Assembly (NCBI RefSeq): GCF_038007465.1
Contig: NZ_JBBOXF010000001.1
Coordinates: 3,359,001 to 3,423,000, forward strand
Direction of reading: 5' to 3'
Source of the DNA: Sporosarcina sp. FSL K6-1508
GTDB taxonomy: Bacteria; Bacillota; Bacilli; Bacillales_A; Planococcaceae
Length of the DNA stretch: 64,000 bases
Shown: piece after piece, positions 42,715-52,098 of the stretch
Position numbering within the stretch: the stretch's first letter is position 1
Layout: every line of letters starts with the position of its first letter
Position numbers and translations under genes: made by a program
The notes under the pieces: model-generated
What the model was told of the DNA's origin: nothing
The model's database searches: none
Seen by the model: the letters and a program-made list of their open reading frames with translations, nothing else

Positions 42715-43063
42715 CTTTGATCCACTCCTTATCAATCACGACATATTTCTGACCACCTTGCATACGCAATAAAGTCACCTGGTCGTCGATTTCAAGTTTG
42801 TTGTGGACCTTGTAGCGCCGCCTACTCTCTTCGGGGAATTCATACTTTTCGTCGCCAATCAAACGACCTGGTGTTAAATCAAGTTCGTGGTCCAGCACTG
42901 CCCTAGTCAAGATTAAATCATCTTCTTTTAATGGCAGACGCTGCTCAACCAAAATCTCTAAAGGCTCATCCTTTGTCACGATACCAAAACATATCGTTAC
43001 TGGATCCATTGCTGCCGTTGTTTCTTCACTCGATTTTTTTATCGACTTCACTATATCATTCAT
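42677..43063 (-). CDS. XkdR-like protein (DUF2577)
   Basis: 128 residues from ATG 43063. Strand-rich baseplate hub component: EPLEILVEQRLPLKEDDLILTRAV and VHNKLEIDDQVTLLRMQGGQKYVVIDKE are the conserved parts. Confidence 0.82.
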   Translation of the reverse strand: MNDIVKSIKKSSEETTAAMDPVTICFGIVTKDEPLEILVEQRLPLKEDDLILTRAVLDHELDLTPGRLIGDEKYEFPEESRRRYKVHNKLEIDDQVTLLRMQGGQKYVVIDKEWIKDDTIKQQRRAYS

Positions 43064-43064
43064 A

Positions 43065-44027
43065 TTACGCAACAAATTCACCACCAATCAACCGTAAATC
43101 CATATAATGATCACTCTCATTAAATGTGTGCTTCGCAGTTTCAACCACCATGTAATTTGCTACTGTAATATCACCTAAATAAAGCCCGACTCCTAAACTA
43201 CTACCACCACGCACTCGGGGGTCGCCAAATGCGCGCTTAACGCTCAATTCGCGTGACTTTTGATTGTGCAAAGAAAGCAATGCATCGGCTTTCGCTTTAC
43301 CATTGGCACCTTCTTGTATTGTCTCAAAAAACTGCAGAACTCCCCATTCATTCATCGTTCTACTGTCTTGTGAAATGTAGATTTCACGTTTGCCTGACTT
43401 CTTGTTTTCGTAGGAAAGTTTGATTTTGTTGTACGTATTCGAATCAATCGATGAAGTATAATCAAAGCTTTCGCCCGACTCTGCATCGATTAATAAATCC
43501 AATCTCATAGATTCAATGTTTTGCAACGCAATCGCGCCAAAATCATCATACAATACATACATTTTACGCGTGCTCTGTAATGTTAGGTCAAGACCGATTT
43601 GCACCATATCAAAAAGTGTCTTGTTATCTTCGATGCGAGAGGGTATTTTCATGCCTGTATTTCCGATTTTACCCGCTTTTAAATTGAAATCGCCGATTAA
43701 CATCTGTAAGAATTCACTGGCTGTCTTGTTTTTGTATGTTTTTGTGTCTTTGTTTTTAAAGTATCGCAATTGATCGTAGCAAGTGACTGCAATCATATCG
43801 TTGCTAGAACGCTTTTTCGTGAACACGAACCCATAAAATATCTTAGCGCCATCATAGATGAATCTAACGGCATTTCCTTCAAAGAAGCCAAGCGCCTCAT
43901 CCTTTATAACGGTGAATGTGAGCTTGCCTGGCACGCCTTTACGGGTAGTTTCCCACACGATACCTTCTTCGGCTGCAACCTCCATGATTTTAGCACCGTT
44001 CTGAATGATTAATTGAGCTTTACTCAA
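43065..44027 (-). CDS. XkdQ-like hub protein (late-control D type)
   Basis: 320 residues. Contains the TYKNKTASEFLQMLIGDF, LDLTLQSTRKMYVLYDDFG and SFDYTSSIDSNTYNKI stretches of XkdQ/YqbQ. It is the central hub below the tail tube. Overlaps the LysM gene by eight bases. Confidence 0.9.
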   Translation of the reverse strand: MSKAQLIIQNGAKIMEVAAEEGIVWETTRKGVPGKLTFTVIKDEALGFFEGNAVRFIYDGAKIFYGFVFTKKRSSNDMIAVTCYDQLRYFKNKDTKTYKNKTASEFLQMLIGDFNLKAGKIGNTGMKIPSRIEDNKTLFDMVQIGLDLTLQSTRKMYVLYDDFGAIALQNIESMRLDLLIDAESGESFDYTSSIDSNTYNKIKLSYENKKSGKREIYISQDSRTMNEWGVLQFFETIQEGANGKAKADALLSLHNQKSRELSVKRAFGDPRVRGGSSLGVGLYLGDITVANYMVVETAKHTFNESDHYMDLRLIGGEFVA

Positions 44028-44682
44028 ACTTAATCACCTGCCCGACCTTAATGATATTAGGGTTCTTTATGCCGTTTAACTTTGCGACTTCTTTATACTT
44101 TTCACCGTTACCTAATTGTTTCTGGCAGATAGCCCACAATGTATCGCCCGCCTTCACTGTGTACGATTTAGGAGGCGTTTTACTACTCGGTCTAGCTTTG
44201 GTTGTCGTTACCTTCTTCGTTGTCTGAGCGCCTTTTACCGCTGTTTTAATCACTAGTTTTTTTGTACCATAATCACGGTATTGTTTCAGATGAATCGCCA
44301 CTTCTATGTCGAAACCATTCTCAGCATCTTCCTTGATTTCGTACTCTTCTAGAGTCACCTTCATATTCGTATCGAAAAGTAAGTCACCATTTGGTTTTGA
44401 ACGAGTAACTATGAATTGGAAAGGCTCTTTATTAACCTTTAGCTTTTCGAGTTTATCAAGATAATGCGTAGCTGGTTGGTAACCTTCTGGATATACCGCG
44501 AATGGATATTTCGCATTTGGCAATAAAACATCAAATGACAGCTCGGTAAGTCCGGCCGTCTTTAGTATATTGACCTCACCTTCGTTAATGAGTGTGATTG
44601 TTTTATTCTTATTCGATATTTTCGTGTCAAGCTTTGGTGGCGCAACAGGTAACTGCACGCCATCCAAGAAAAAACCGTACAT
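44020..44682 (-). CDS. XkdP-like LysM tail protein
   Basis: 220 residues. N-terminal tail domain (FLDGVQLPVAPPKLDTKI, NEGEVNILKTAGL) and a C-terminal LysM repeat (YTVKAGDTLWAICQKQLGNGEKYKEVAKLNGI...IKVGQVIKF, about 172-219). The LysM part probably binds peptidoglycan or fixes the hub. Confidence 0.92.
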   Translation of the reverse strand: MYGFFLDGVQLPVAPPKLDTKISNKNKTITLINEGEVNILKTAGLTELSFDVLLPNAKYPFAVYPEGYQPATHYLDKLEKLKVNKEPFQFIVTRSKPNGDLLFDTNMKVTLEEYEIKEDAENGFDIEVAIHLKQYRDYGTKKLVIKTAVKGAQTTKKVTTTKARPSSKTPPKSYTVKAGDTLWAICQKQLGNGEKYKEVAKLNGIKNPNIIKVGQVIKFE

Positions 44683-44685
44683 CCG

Positions 44686-46935
44686 TTACGCCCCCTCTGC
44701 CGCTACGTCAAGCGCTTCTTCAAGTTTTTCTGCGAACTGATCAATGATACCGTCCAAATCTAGGTCAGAGTTGATTGTATTCGTGGAACTGAAATCCACT
44801 TTTACCGATGCCGTTGTAAAACGATTGATTACATCTCGTTCAGCCAGATCACGTAAGTATTTCAAGTCTTCTTCTGAAGCTTCCATCGACTTTGCCATTT
44901 TAGCAGTGTTCTTAGCGGTATTTGCTTTATTCTTCTTATCCGCTGGATCTGCCTTCGCGATATCTAATGCGCTTAGACCTTGTCCCATTTCTGGTCTCGG
45001 GATATTATCGGATGCCCCGCCGAAGCTTAGTTTATCCTCTATTTTAGCCCCTAAATTATAACCGAAATCGTAAGCTTTTCCGTACTCAAAACGGTCAAAA
45101 TGGAGGTCGCTAGCATCCATTCGTGGAACTTTTATTTCCGCTTCTCCATAAACTTCAGTAACCATCCCACTTAAAGCATTCCGCCATCCGCTTACCGCAC
45201 TCGCGAGATTCGAACCAAATAAAGTATCTATAGCAGAGGCAATGCTTCCCAAAATGCCGAGCACGTGATCTCCTAAATCAGCAAACAAACGAACGATTGA
45301 GCCGATGGGATCATTGAAAACGTTGGCAAAGAATTCTGCAAAACTCGCCCAACCATTCCAAATTAGTGCAATAACATCAATGATCAAGTTCCCTGCTGCG
45401 ATAAATATGTTACCTATGAAGGCGAGCGCCGTCATCAGTACACCAACAATTATTCCCGTGGCTGAAATAGTTGTACCTGCAAAATGATTTACTGCCGCAA
45501 CTGCCGCATAAAAAATTGCGATTATAGCTATGATGCCTATGATTATCCATGTAATTGGACAAGCGAGTAACGCAGCATTCAATCCCTGCTGAGCAAAAGT
45601 CAAGGCAATAATAGCAGCCGTTTCTGCCCAAGAAACAGCTATACTCCATAATTTCGCACCAATAGTTCTTAAGGTTGTTAGCCAAGCAAAACCCATTGTG
45701 GCGTTATAAACGATCAAGGAGGCTACTACTCCCCACATGACAGGTTCAATCATTGACCAATTATCAGAGATAGCTGCCGCTGTCTGTATTGCTATTTGCC
45801 CCGTCCACGATAAAAGATTCGCTGTAAAGATAATCGTTGAAGATAAACCAGAGAAGAGATTATCAAGCCGACCATCTCCAACTATTTCATTGTAAACATT
45901 GATTAACGGTATGAAGGCAGCAACCGCCGGACCGATATACTCCGGAATCTTCTTAATTTGTTCGGTGATATTTTGGACTAACGTAACCAAAGGACCTTCA
46001 GCTACCATAAACTCTTCCATCATAGCGGTTCCTGCGTTACGTGAAGCGGATTTCATTGAGTCAACTGCTCCTGCCCAGGTACCTTTTACACCCTCCATTA
46101 AGCCGCCAAATTTGGCATCCATACCTTCAACCAAACCAGAAATAGCTTGTCCGACACCAATAGCACCAGACGAAATTTGTTTCTTCATAGCTTCGGCAGA
46201 TTCACCGGCAGCCTGCCCCAGCATTTCATAAGCGTTTATCCCGAATTGACTTAGCCTATTCACTTCCATCGCCGTAATTCTGCCTTGCGCTTGTATTTGC
46301 CCGAATATATTTGACAAGCTAGACATTTCGGCGTTACCTCCACCAATAGCGGCTACTGCATCACCGATAGACTGCATAATCGGAAAAGTATTTTCAGCAG
46401 CTACACCGAATGCAATCAGATTCCGACTGGATTCAAGGAGGTCTGGATAGGCAAACGGGGTTTTTAATGCGAAAGCGTACATATCATCCATGTATTTCTT
46501 TGCCGTTTCTGCATCTCCAAGAAATGTTGTGAACGCCACTTCGGACGCTTGCCTAAAGGCGATAAAATCAATACCTTGTGAGAGCATCCCGCCAACAAAG
46601 TTCTTAACAGACTGGAAGCTTAAATATGCCGCAGCAATTCCCATCAACTTGTTCAACAAGCTATCCGCCGCCGATGTCCCTGCGCGTATTTCGTTATTAA
46701 ACTGCTGTTGAGCGCCATTCGCTTGTTGAATCTCTTGTTCCACTTGATCAAATGCCGCTCCCGCTCTCGCTAACTCTTGACGCGCAAGTTGAATGCTCGC
46801 CGTATCAACAGCGCGACCCGATGCGGCTTGTAATGATTCGAAGCTGTTCAAAACCACATTCATCGCAGTATTCATCGACTGGAATGCTCGGGACATATTG
46901 TCTTGTATCTGTATAGATGTACGAATTGTAGCCAC
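44686..46935 (-). CDS. tail tape-measure protein (XkdO-like)
   Basis: 749 residues from GTG 46935, preceded by AAGGCGG. The 44-codon upstream extension runs through a terminator hairpin, so it is not used. The N-terminal tape-measure domain (ALKTPFAYPDLLESSRNLIAFGVAAENTFPIMQSIGDA) is followed by five or more hydrophobic helices (about 340-560) and a helical end. It sets tail length. Confidence 0.92.
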   Translation of the reverse strand: MATIRTSIQIQDNMSRAFQSMNTAMNVVLNSFESLQAASGRAVDTASIQLARQELARAGAAFDQVEQEIQQANGAQQQFNNEIRAGTSAADSLLNKLMGIAAAYLSFQSVKNFVGGMLSQGIDFIAFRQASEVAFTTFLGDAETAKKYMDDMYAFALKTPFAYPDLLESSRNLIAFGVAAENTFPIMQSIGDAVAAIGGGNAEMSSLSNIFGQIQAQGRITAMEVNRLSQFGINAYEMLGQAAGESAEAMKKQISSGAIGVGQAISGLVEGMDAKFGGLMEGVKGTWAGAVDSMKSASRNAGTAMMEEFMVAEGPLVTLVQNITEQIKKIPEYIGPAVAAFIPLINVYNEIVGDGRLDNLFSGLSSTIIFTANLLSWTGQIAIQTAAAISDNWSMIEPVMWGVVASLIVYNATMGFAWLTTLRTIGAKLWSIAVSWAETAAIIALTFAQQGLNAALLACPITWIIIGIIAIIAIFYAAVAAVNHFAGTTISATGIIVGVLMTALAFIGNIFIAAGNLIIDVIALIWNGWASFAEFFANVFNDPIGSIVRLFADLGDHVLGILGSIASAIDTLFGSNLASAVSGWRNALSGMVTEVYGEAEIKVPRMDASDLHFDRFEYGKAYDFGYNLGAKIEDKLSFGGASDNIPRPEMGQGLSALDIAKADPADKKNKANTAKNTAKMAKSMEASEEDLKYLRDLAERDVINRFTTASVKVDFSSTNTINSDLDLDGIIDQFAEKLEEALDVAAEGA

Positions 46936-46960
46936 TTTCTCACCGCCTTTTAAGCATAAT

Positions 46961-46987
46961 AAAAAGCACCCTGTAAAGGATGCTTTT
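46961..46987 (-). terminator. terminator after the lipoprotein gene
   Basis: AAAAGCACC ctgtaaa GGATGCTTTT with A/T runs on both sides, seven bases left of the lipoprotein stop and inside what would be the tape-measure leader. Confidence 0.8.
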
Positions 46988-46993
46988 CTGTAG

Positions 46994-47587
46994 TCATCTA
47001 ATTTTATGAAGATATTCCTTTCCGTTAATAGTAACGGTAATCGTAAGTGGTTCTGTTCCGTTTTCAACTTCGTCCGGAACTTCCGCCAAGTAATGAATTG
47101 TGCCGTTTTTCAAAGGTTCGATTGACGTGATATTCGTAAACGTGAAGTTACTACCACCACTTTCTTCGATAGTTGAAAATGTGCGATATTCATATTTATC
47201 GTTAAAAGTGACCTCTACGGATGCAAATTCATCGGCAGATTTACCGGAAGTCAGAAGGCTTTTAAATTTGATTACAGTATCGAGATACGTAGTTCCCTCT
47301 TCTTTCGCTTCATAGTATGTGTGGAAACTGGCTGGATTAGGCGGTTCAATCTTCTTCGCGAATTTGGTGTCAGTTATTGTGAATTCAGAAAAATCTTCAA
47401 TAACAACCATTTCTCCATTTTCGATATATACCTTTTCCACTTTCGGCTTCGCGGATACTTTAGGTTCCTCTTTGGCTGGGTCGTCATTTTTCACTTCAAC
47501 CGAAGACTTCACTTCCGCTTCACCGCTCCCACACCCTACTAATAACGCGCAAAGCATAAATAGATACATTATTTTCTTCAATTTCAT
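46994..47587 (-). CDS. prophage lipoprotein between tail genes (moron candidate)
   Basis: 197 residues. Signal peptide with lipobox (MYLFMLCALLVGC), cysteine 19; a charged linker rich in K/E/D/V, then a strand-rich extracellular domain (YYEAKEEGTTYLDTVIKFKS...TITVTINGKEYLHKI). It is no part of a virion. GGAGGGGG stands before its ATG and it has its own terminator, which fits an independently expressed prophage gene. Lipoproteins of this kind can block superinfection, but nothing here proves it. Confidence 0.75.
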   Translation of the reverse strand: MKLKKIMYLFMLCALLVGCGSGEAEVKSSVEVKNDDPAKEEPKVSAKPKVEKVYIENGEMVVIEDFSEFTITDTKFAKKIEPPNPASFHTYYEAKEEGTTYLDTVIKFKSLLTSGKSADEFASVEVTFNDKYEYRTFSTIEESGGSNFTFTNITSIEPLKNGTIHYLAEVPDEVENGTEPLTITVTINGKEYLHKIR

Positions 47588-47645
47588 ACCCCCTCCTTAT
47601 GTCCTATCAATATAATACAACAAGAAGGGTCTATTATCATGAATT

Positions 47646-47828
47646 CTACGGTTTCTTTAATTTACGATTCTTTTCTAGTTTCTTTTCTTTCTCCATTTTC
47701 ACCTCTATAGAAGCGATAACCACCGCTTTCTCTTTCATCGGCAAATCGTCAAAAGTTGAAGGTTTCCAGTGAAATTTGTGCAGACAATAATAGGCATAGT
47801 TGAAATCGGCATCATTGTCATTTATGAG
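47646..47828 (-). CDS. -1 frameshift extension of the tail chaperone
   Basis: Frame LINDNDADFNYAYYCLHKFHWKPSTFDDLPMKEKAVVIASIEVKMEKEKKLEKNRKLKKP continues directly from the slippery site in the -1 frame and stops at 47646. It corresponds to the T part of a G/GT tail-assembly chaperone pair. It has no start codon of its own. Confidence 0.8.
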   Translation of the reverse strand, partial: LINDNDADFNYAYYCLHKFHWKPSTFDDLPMKEKAVVIASIEVKMEKEKKLEKNRKLKKP

Positions 47829-48304
47829 TTTTTTGCTTCTTCGACCAATTCCGTAATACCCACATCAAAGCCATTCACTTCTTGGACTTTAACAAGGTAG
47901 TCTTGATACTCTCCCGGCTTCAACATCACTTGTAACAAAGCCTCAGCCCCCATAACGCCATAGGAATCCTGCAACTCTTTACTATGCAAATTCGGAAATA
48001 CAGTACATTTAACCGCGAGCTGCGCTAGGTACGAATTGTAGTCTGTTTCAGGAGAAAACATATTACGCTTTCCAGGCACAGGCAACCTCTTTGTACAACC
48101 CTTACGTATCAACTCATCTTCTTGCGGTAAGATTGAACAAATTTCCCATTTAACCGGTTCAAAGATTGGTTTCTTATCTTCACCAATCTTTTGTTTACCT
48201 GTTTCCTTATCGATGACTGGTTCGATGAATCTTTTTGATGCAACGTATTTTTCATTCTCTTCCTGTACTGCGTTCTGCGCTAAAAATGCGTTTAGATTAC
48301 TCAT
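47822..48304 (-). CDS. tail assembly chaperone (XkdN-like), short form
   Basis: 160 residues; LNAFLAQNAVQEENEKYVASKRFIEPV and TDYNSYLAQLAVKCTVFPNLHSKELQDSYGVMGAEALLQVMLKPGEYQDYLVKVQEVNGFD are typical of XkdN. It keeps the tape measure soluble until tube assembly. A longer form results from a -1 frameshift at its end. Confidence 0.9.
   Translation of the reverse strand: MSNLNAFLAQNAVQEENEKYVASKRFIEPVIDKETGKQKIGEDKKPIFEPVKWEICSILPQEDELIRKGCTKRLPVPGKRNMFSPETDYNSYLAQLAVKCTVFPNLHSKELQDSYGVMGAEALLQVMLKPGEYQDYLVKVQEVNGFDVGITELVEEAKNS
47828..47834 (-). promoter_or_regulatory. -1 ribosomal frameshift site
   Basis: Slippery heptamer A AAA AAC (in the frame gcA AAA AAC tca taa) immediately before the stop of the short form. 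It is followed in the -1 frame by a 60-codon open reading frame. Confidence 0.8.
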
Positions 48305-48375
48305 TATCTATCACCTTATCCTTTTCTATTTTGAATTTGAATTATAAAAAGGCCGCTATGAAAGCGACCCTCATC

Positions 48376-48879
48376 TTATTGCATACCAGGTAGTAAACCG
48401 AATTTCTCCGGCATTTCAAAGTCTTCAAATGTGCCATCGATTGGTTCGTCTAAGTACTCACCATCCGCATCGAATTTAGCGAGAACGCCACCATCTAAGT
48501 TACAGTCTTTATGAATGACTGTTTGACGGCCAACTGATGATGTCGGATCTTCATTCGTTACTTGGATATCGAAGTACACGTCTTCTCCAGTTTCTTTAAA
48601 TCGATAAAGTAAATCGCGGAAAATCGATTGGTTATAATGAGCTGTACCGCTAAAAGCACCTTCCCAACCAGTTGATTTATTACCTTTACCGGTTTTCCCT
48701 AGAATCGGAACTTTAGTTTTTGTTTTATCGATAGTAGATTCAAAATCAATAATCTGCATGAAGTTATACCGATTGCCTTCGATTGTTACGTAGCATTCGG
48801 CTAGTCTCGCACTGACAGAATCTTTCGCAGCCATAGTTTCCGCAAAGAACTGTAAATCAAGTTTCAACATTTTATCCAC
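48376..48879 (-). CDS. tail tube protein (XkdM-like)
   Basis: 167 residues. Conserved parts are ECYVTIEGNRYNFMQIIDFESTIDKTKTKVPILGKTGKGNKSTGWEGAFSGTAHYNQSIFRDLL and the acidic C-terminus. GTG start with GGAGG. Makes the inner tube of the contractile tail. Confidence 0.92.
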   Translation of the reverse strand: MDKMLKLDLQFFAETMAAKDSVSARLAECYVTIEGNRYNFMQIIDFESTIDKTKTKVPILGKTGKGNKSTGWEGAFSGTAHYNQSIFRDLLYRFKETGEDVYFDIQVTNEDPTSSVGRQTVIHKDCNLDGGVLAKFDADGEYLDEPIDGTFEDFEMPEKFGLLPGMQ

Positions 48880-48895
48880 GTTATTTCCTCCATTC

Positions 48896-50206
48896 TTAAA
48901 CTACCGTTGTAGTGATATAAAGTTGCGTCATGCAGTTTGTCGGCTGTACCGCTTCAGCAACAGCGACCGACTTTTTACTTTCACCCTTTTCAACAACCAC
49001 ATCATCAGCTTCGAAATCCTCAAGCGCCCGAATCTTTTGTAATTCTTTCCGGTGCGCAACAAGATCTCCCCAAAACGAGACTCGACCAGACTTGTCATTT
49101 TGCACTTTACCTAAATAACGTTTATTGAATAAAATGGCTGTATCATTACCAATTTGATCAAGTACGCGCATTGTTTGATTACTGCTGAAATCTTCGTTTT
49201 TATCGACAGTAAATGAAGTGAATGTATTGAGGTCCTCTAATACGTGAACGTCTTCACCGACCTTATGGAAGGCATACTCCCCACTTCTGATGGCTTCTTC
49301 CAATTCTGGTTGACTGAATTTCGTATCAATCGCAAATTCTCCATCGTACTGTTTGTTAGTGTTCGATTTATTTACAGGACAACCAGCTGCCGCCCCCAAC
49401 GTCCAATAAACTGCAGAAGCTACATCGGAATCAGTCACATCATTTTTCACAGAAATAATACCTTCATGGTCCGCGTCATTCTTTTTGTGTAGGACCAACT
49501 GGAATTTCACGCCTACCTGGTCACGCAATCGCTTTGTGAACTCGGAATAAAGACTCTTCACGGCGTCCTCAGTCGACAGGCAACCAATAGCATTAAAAGA
49601 GTATGGTTCTAGCGCTTCTAAGGCTTCTTGATGAGCTTGTCCATTCGTAGCGTCTCCGTTAGCACCACCAACCAATGGCATACCCGCAGTTTCTGTGATT
49701 TCCACACTTGGTTTCCAGACTATATAATCACTATCTTTTAATTCGCCTGTATTAGCACCAACTGTTTGCTCATCTACCAAGCTAGTGCCTAGATAAGTAA
49801 GGACATCGAATTTACTATCCTCGTCCACGTTGGCTGAGACAACCACAGTAAGTGCATTACCTCGGATACCCTTGCATTTTGCTGTAGCCATTTCGTTACT
49901 GGCAGCAACCGCATTCGTCGCTAACTTGTAAAAGTAAGCCGTGTGAATGTTCTTGAATAAGTCACGAATACCGCGCAATTTTTCATGCGTATAATCGTAA
50001 CCGAAAATCTTACGTGATTTCTTCTGTAAGTCTTCCATCGTCACGGTGAATACGTTACCGTCTTCGCCCCAATCGAGAGGGATGGGTAGTGCAGCATAAC
50101 CACGTTCACTTAGATTGACCCAAGCACGCGCCGCACTAATAAAGTTGTGATAAGTACCTGGTAACGTCTTGTTTTGCGCTAAAAAAGTTCCTCCACCTAA
50201 TGCCAT
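48896..50206 (-). CDS. tail sheath protein (XkdK-like)
   Basis: 436 residues. N-terminus GGGTFLAQNKTLPGTYHNFISAARA is the start of the sheath family; middle GDATNGQAHQEALEALEPYSFNAI and end EDFEADDVVVEKGES...VQPTNCMTQLYITTTVV. It contracts to drive the tube into the cell. Confidence 0.95.
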   Translation of the reverse strand: MALGGGTFLAQNKTLPGTYHNFISAARAWVNLSERGYAALPIPLDWGEDGNVFTVTMEDLQKKSRKIFGYDYTHEKLRGIRDLFKNIHTAYFYKLATNAVAASNEMATAKCKGIRGNALTVVVSANVDEDSKFDVLTYLGTSLVDEQTVGANTGELKDSDYIVWKPSVEITETAGMPLVGGANGDATNGQAHQEALEALEPYSFNAIGCLSTEDAVKSLYSEFTKRLRDQVGVKFQLVLHKKNDADHEGIISVKNDVTDSDVASAVYWTLGAAAGCPVNKSNTNKQYDGEFAIDTKFSQPELEEAIRSGEYAFHKVGEDVHVLEDLNTFTSFTVDKNEDFSSNQTMRVLDQIGNDTAILFNKRYLGKVQNDKSGRVSFWGDLVAHRKELQKIRALEDFEADDVVVEKGESKKSVAVAEAVQPTNCMTQLYITTTVV

Positions 50207-50457
50207 TATTTACTCACCTTACCTTTCAGGAACGTTTCTAATTTCTTTTCAACCTCTACGCGCGTATAGGTTTTGTCGTCTTTTAGAATTGCGTTTAAGA
50301 CGTCACGATAGCGACCGTATTTCTTACTGCCTACAACTTGTTGTTTAGTGAAATTGGTAAGAGATGGAGCGGGAGACTCTTTTGATTTGTTCTTGACCTT
50401 AGTAATCTTTGCTTCCGCCTTGATATCCAAGTTCGTTGTTTTAGTCACTTTAATCAC
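50206..50457 (-). CDS. hypothetical phage protein between connector and sheath
   Basis: 83 residues, lysine-rich (NLDIKAEAKITKVKNKSKESPAPSL), with a helical end that is similar to HTH-like segments (GRYRDVLNAILKDDKTYTRVEVEKKLETFLKG). Overlaps the sheath ATG by one base. Position corresponds to the small gene between XkdJ and XkdK of PBSX-type phages. Confidence 0.6.
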   Translation of the reverse strand: MIKVTKTTNLDIKAEAKITKVKNKSKESPAPSLTNFTKQQVVGSKKYGRYRDVLNAILKDDKTYTRVEVEKKLETFLKGKVSK

Positions 50458-50876
50458 CCTTTCGTTAATATTCGTTGTTCCAAATCTTCCATAATTGGGA
50501 TAGGATTTTGTATTTTGTAAATATGCATGTTGTAATTCACAAAAAAGTGAAGAACACCATCAATGACAGATGCTTTCATCTTTGTGCCACAAAGCAAATC
50601 ACCATTGATACACTTGACGTATTCCATTTCATTCATTAGTTTGTCAGCGGTGTTATGTGCATCTATATTGCCGCGACCGAAGTAATGGATATCAAACGGA
50701 TTCGTTTTATGGTATCGATTGCCAACAACTTGTTCTTGATCAGGCTCGAGTAGAGCAATAAAAAAACAAGGCTTCTGGAAGCCCTGCTCAATCGATTCCG
50801 TATAAATGGTATATTCATCACCGAACGTTTTGTGCAGCTTGATAGCGATAGCGTCTACTACGTCATTAATCTGCAT
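50454..50876 (-). CDS. tail terminator / completion protein (XkdJ-like)
   Basis: 140 residues from ATG 50876 (GGTGG upstream). INDVVDAIAIKLHKTFGDEYTIYTESIEQGFQKPCFFIALLEP and RYHKTNPFDIHYFGRG are features of phage tail terminator proteins. Confidence 0.75.
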   Translation of the reverse strand: MQINDVVDAIAIKLHKTFGDEYTIYTESIEQGFQKPCFFIALLEPDQEQVVGNRYHKTNPFDIHYFGRGNIDAHNTADKLMNEMEYVKCINGDLLCGTKMKASVIDGVLHFFVNYNMHIYKIQNPIPIMEDLEQRILTKG

Positions 50877-51372
50877 CGAACACACCACCTAAGAACTTCG
50901 TCAGTTTCTTTTCGAGTATTTGTATTTTCTGCTTATCTAGTTCCTGTTCAGAAATAGTTAGCATAAACTGCCCCTTCACCCACCCTTTGTGATTACGGGT
51001 ACGGTGTCCGAATTCCACATAACTCGCGTACTTTACAGGGTTGATAATTTCAACTTCAAAAACATTGCCGGCCTTCTTGATAGTTAGCGATTCGGCGTAT
51101 GACTTAACACCCGCGCCACCACCAAACACGGCAGTTAATTCGGCTTCACGTTCGCTCTTAGCTGTCCAACCACGGCGTAAGGTACCACCATTTTTACCTT
51201 CTTCGATATATACACCAACTGGAGTTCGTTTGATTACCTTCGCAAGCAATCTTGAGGCTAGTTCCTTCGCGCAATCCTCACAAAACTTTTCGAAGCCAGC
51301 ACGTTCAAGCTTTTCCATCCGCTTTTGCAATCGCTGTAGTTGTCGAAAATCAACGCTACCCCACCTGGCCAT
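50866..51372 (-). CDS. HK97 gp10-like connector protein (XkdI-like)
   Basis: 168 residues from ATG 51372, overlapping the upstream stop by one base (AGGAG nine bases before). CAKELASRLLAKVIKRTPVGVYIEEGKNGGTLRRGWTA and PVKYASYVEFGHRTRNHKGWVKGQFMLTISEQEL are the family core. Confidence 0.88.
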   Translation of the reverse strand: MARWGSVDFRQLQRLQKRMEKLERAGFEKFCEDCAKELASRLLAKVIKRTPVGVYIEEGKNGGTLRRGWTAKSEREAELTAVFGGGAGVKSYAESLTIKKAGNVFEVEIINPVKYASYVEFGHRTRNHKGWVKGQFMLTISEQELDKQKIQILEKKLTKFLGGVFDAD

Positions 51373-51734
51373 TACGCCCACTCCTTGAATAGTTCGAGTT
51401 GTATTTCTTGGTGTGAACTAAAAAATGCAGGCTGCCCACTACGCGTGTAGGTTTCGATTCTGCCTCGTTGAGTTACGACAATTTTCGAACCTGGTTTGAT
51501 ATCAATCTCAGGCGCAATGAATAGCTTTGTAGATTGCAAAACTACACCAACTGTACTTGTTTGATTTGCGGACGCGGTACGCTCGAAAGAAAGTTTACAA
51601 GGTTGATTATCGAGCACTGTTACCTCTTCATGAGTTGTAACATGCGTAACTGGGTTCTTGACTGCTTGGCGCTCTATTACGGTACATACGCCGACGTAGA
51701 GGGATTCAATCGCCTTTCGATACTGCGCATTCAC
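51372..51734 (-). CDS. head-tail connector (XkdH-like)
   Basis: 120 residues, strand-rich; the core ESLYVGVCTVIERQAVKNPVTHVTTHEEVTVLDNQPCKLSFER is found in XkdH/YqbH. It forms part of the neck. Confidence 0.8.
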   Translation of the reverse strand: MNAQYRKAIESLYVGVCTVIERQAVKNPVTHVTTHEEVTVLDNQPCKLSFERTASANQTSTVGVVLQSTKLFIAPEIDIKPGSKIVVTQRGRIETYTRSGQPAFFSSHQEIQLELFKEWA

Positions 51735-51735
51735 G

Positions 51736-52086
51736 TTACCACCTCAACTTTCGGAAGCGATTCAATTGACTTGAATAGTCGTAGAGTAACTTTTCGGTCG
51801 CTCTTTCACGAGATTCAACCTTCGCAGAACCGAATTGAACAGTTGTGTCACCTTCCCTAATGGAGGCGACAGACGACTGTGCCTCTGGATCAATCTTGCG
51901 ATTTTCGCCTGTAATCATATCGACTACCATGTTTGCATGGGTGAAAGTGAGTTCTTTAGGCATGTCTGTTCTATTCAGATATGTGAGGATTGTTTGCCCG
52001 ACTTCCGCAACAAATAGCTTTAAAAGGGTATCCCCCGGAAGTTTATCAGCAGGTAGCTTAGCTTTTACAATTTCAAAAACATCCAT
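51736..52086 (-). CDS. head-tail connector, gp6/YqbG-like (DUF3199)
   Basis: 116 residues, helical: DTLLKLFVAEVGQTILTYLNRTDMPKELTFTHANMVVDM and YDYSSQLNRFRKLRW. It makes the adaptor ring below the portal. Confidence 0.8.
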   Translation of the reverse strand: MDVFEIVKAKLPADKLPGDTLLKLFVAEVGQTILTYLNRTDMPKELTFTHANMVVDMITGENRKIDPEAQSSVASIREGDTTVQFGSAKVESRERATEKLLYDYSSQLNRFRKLRW

Positions 52087-52098
52087 CGCTATCTCTCC

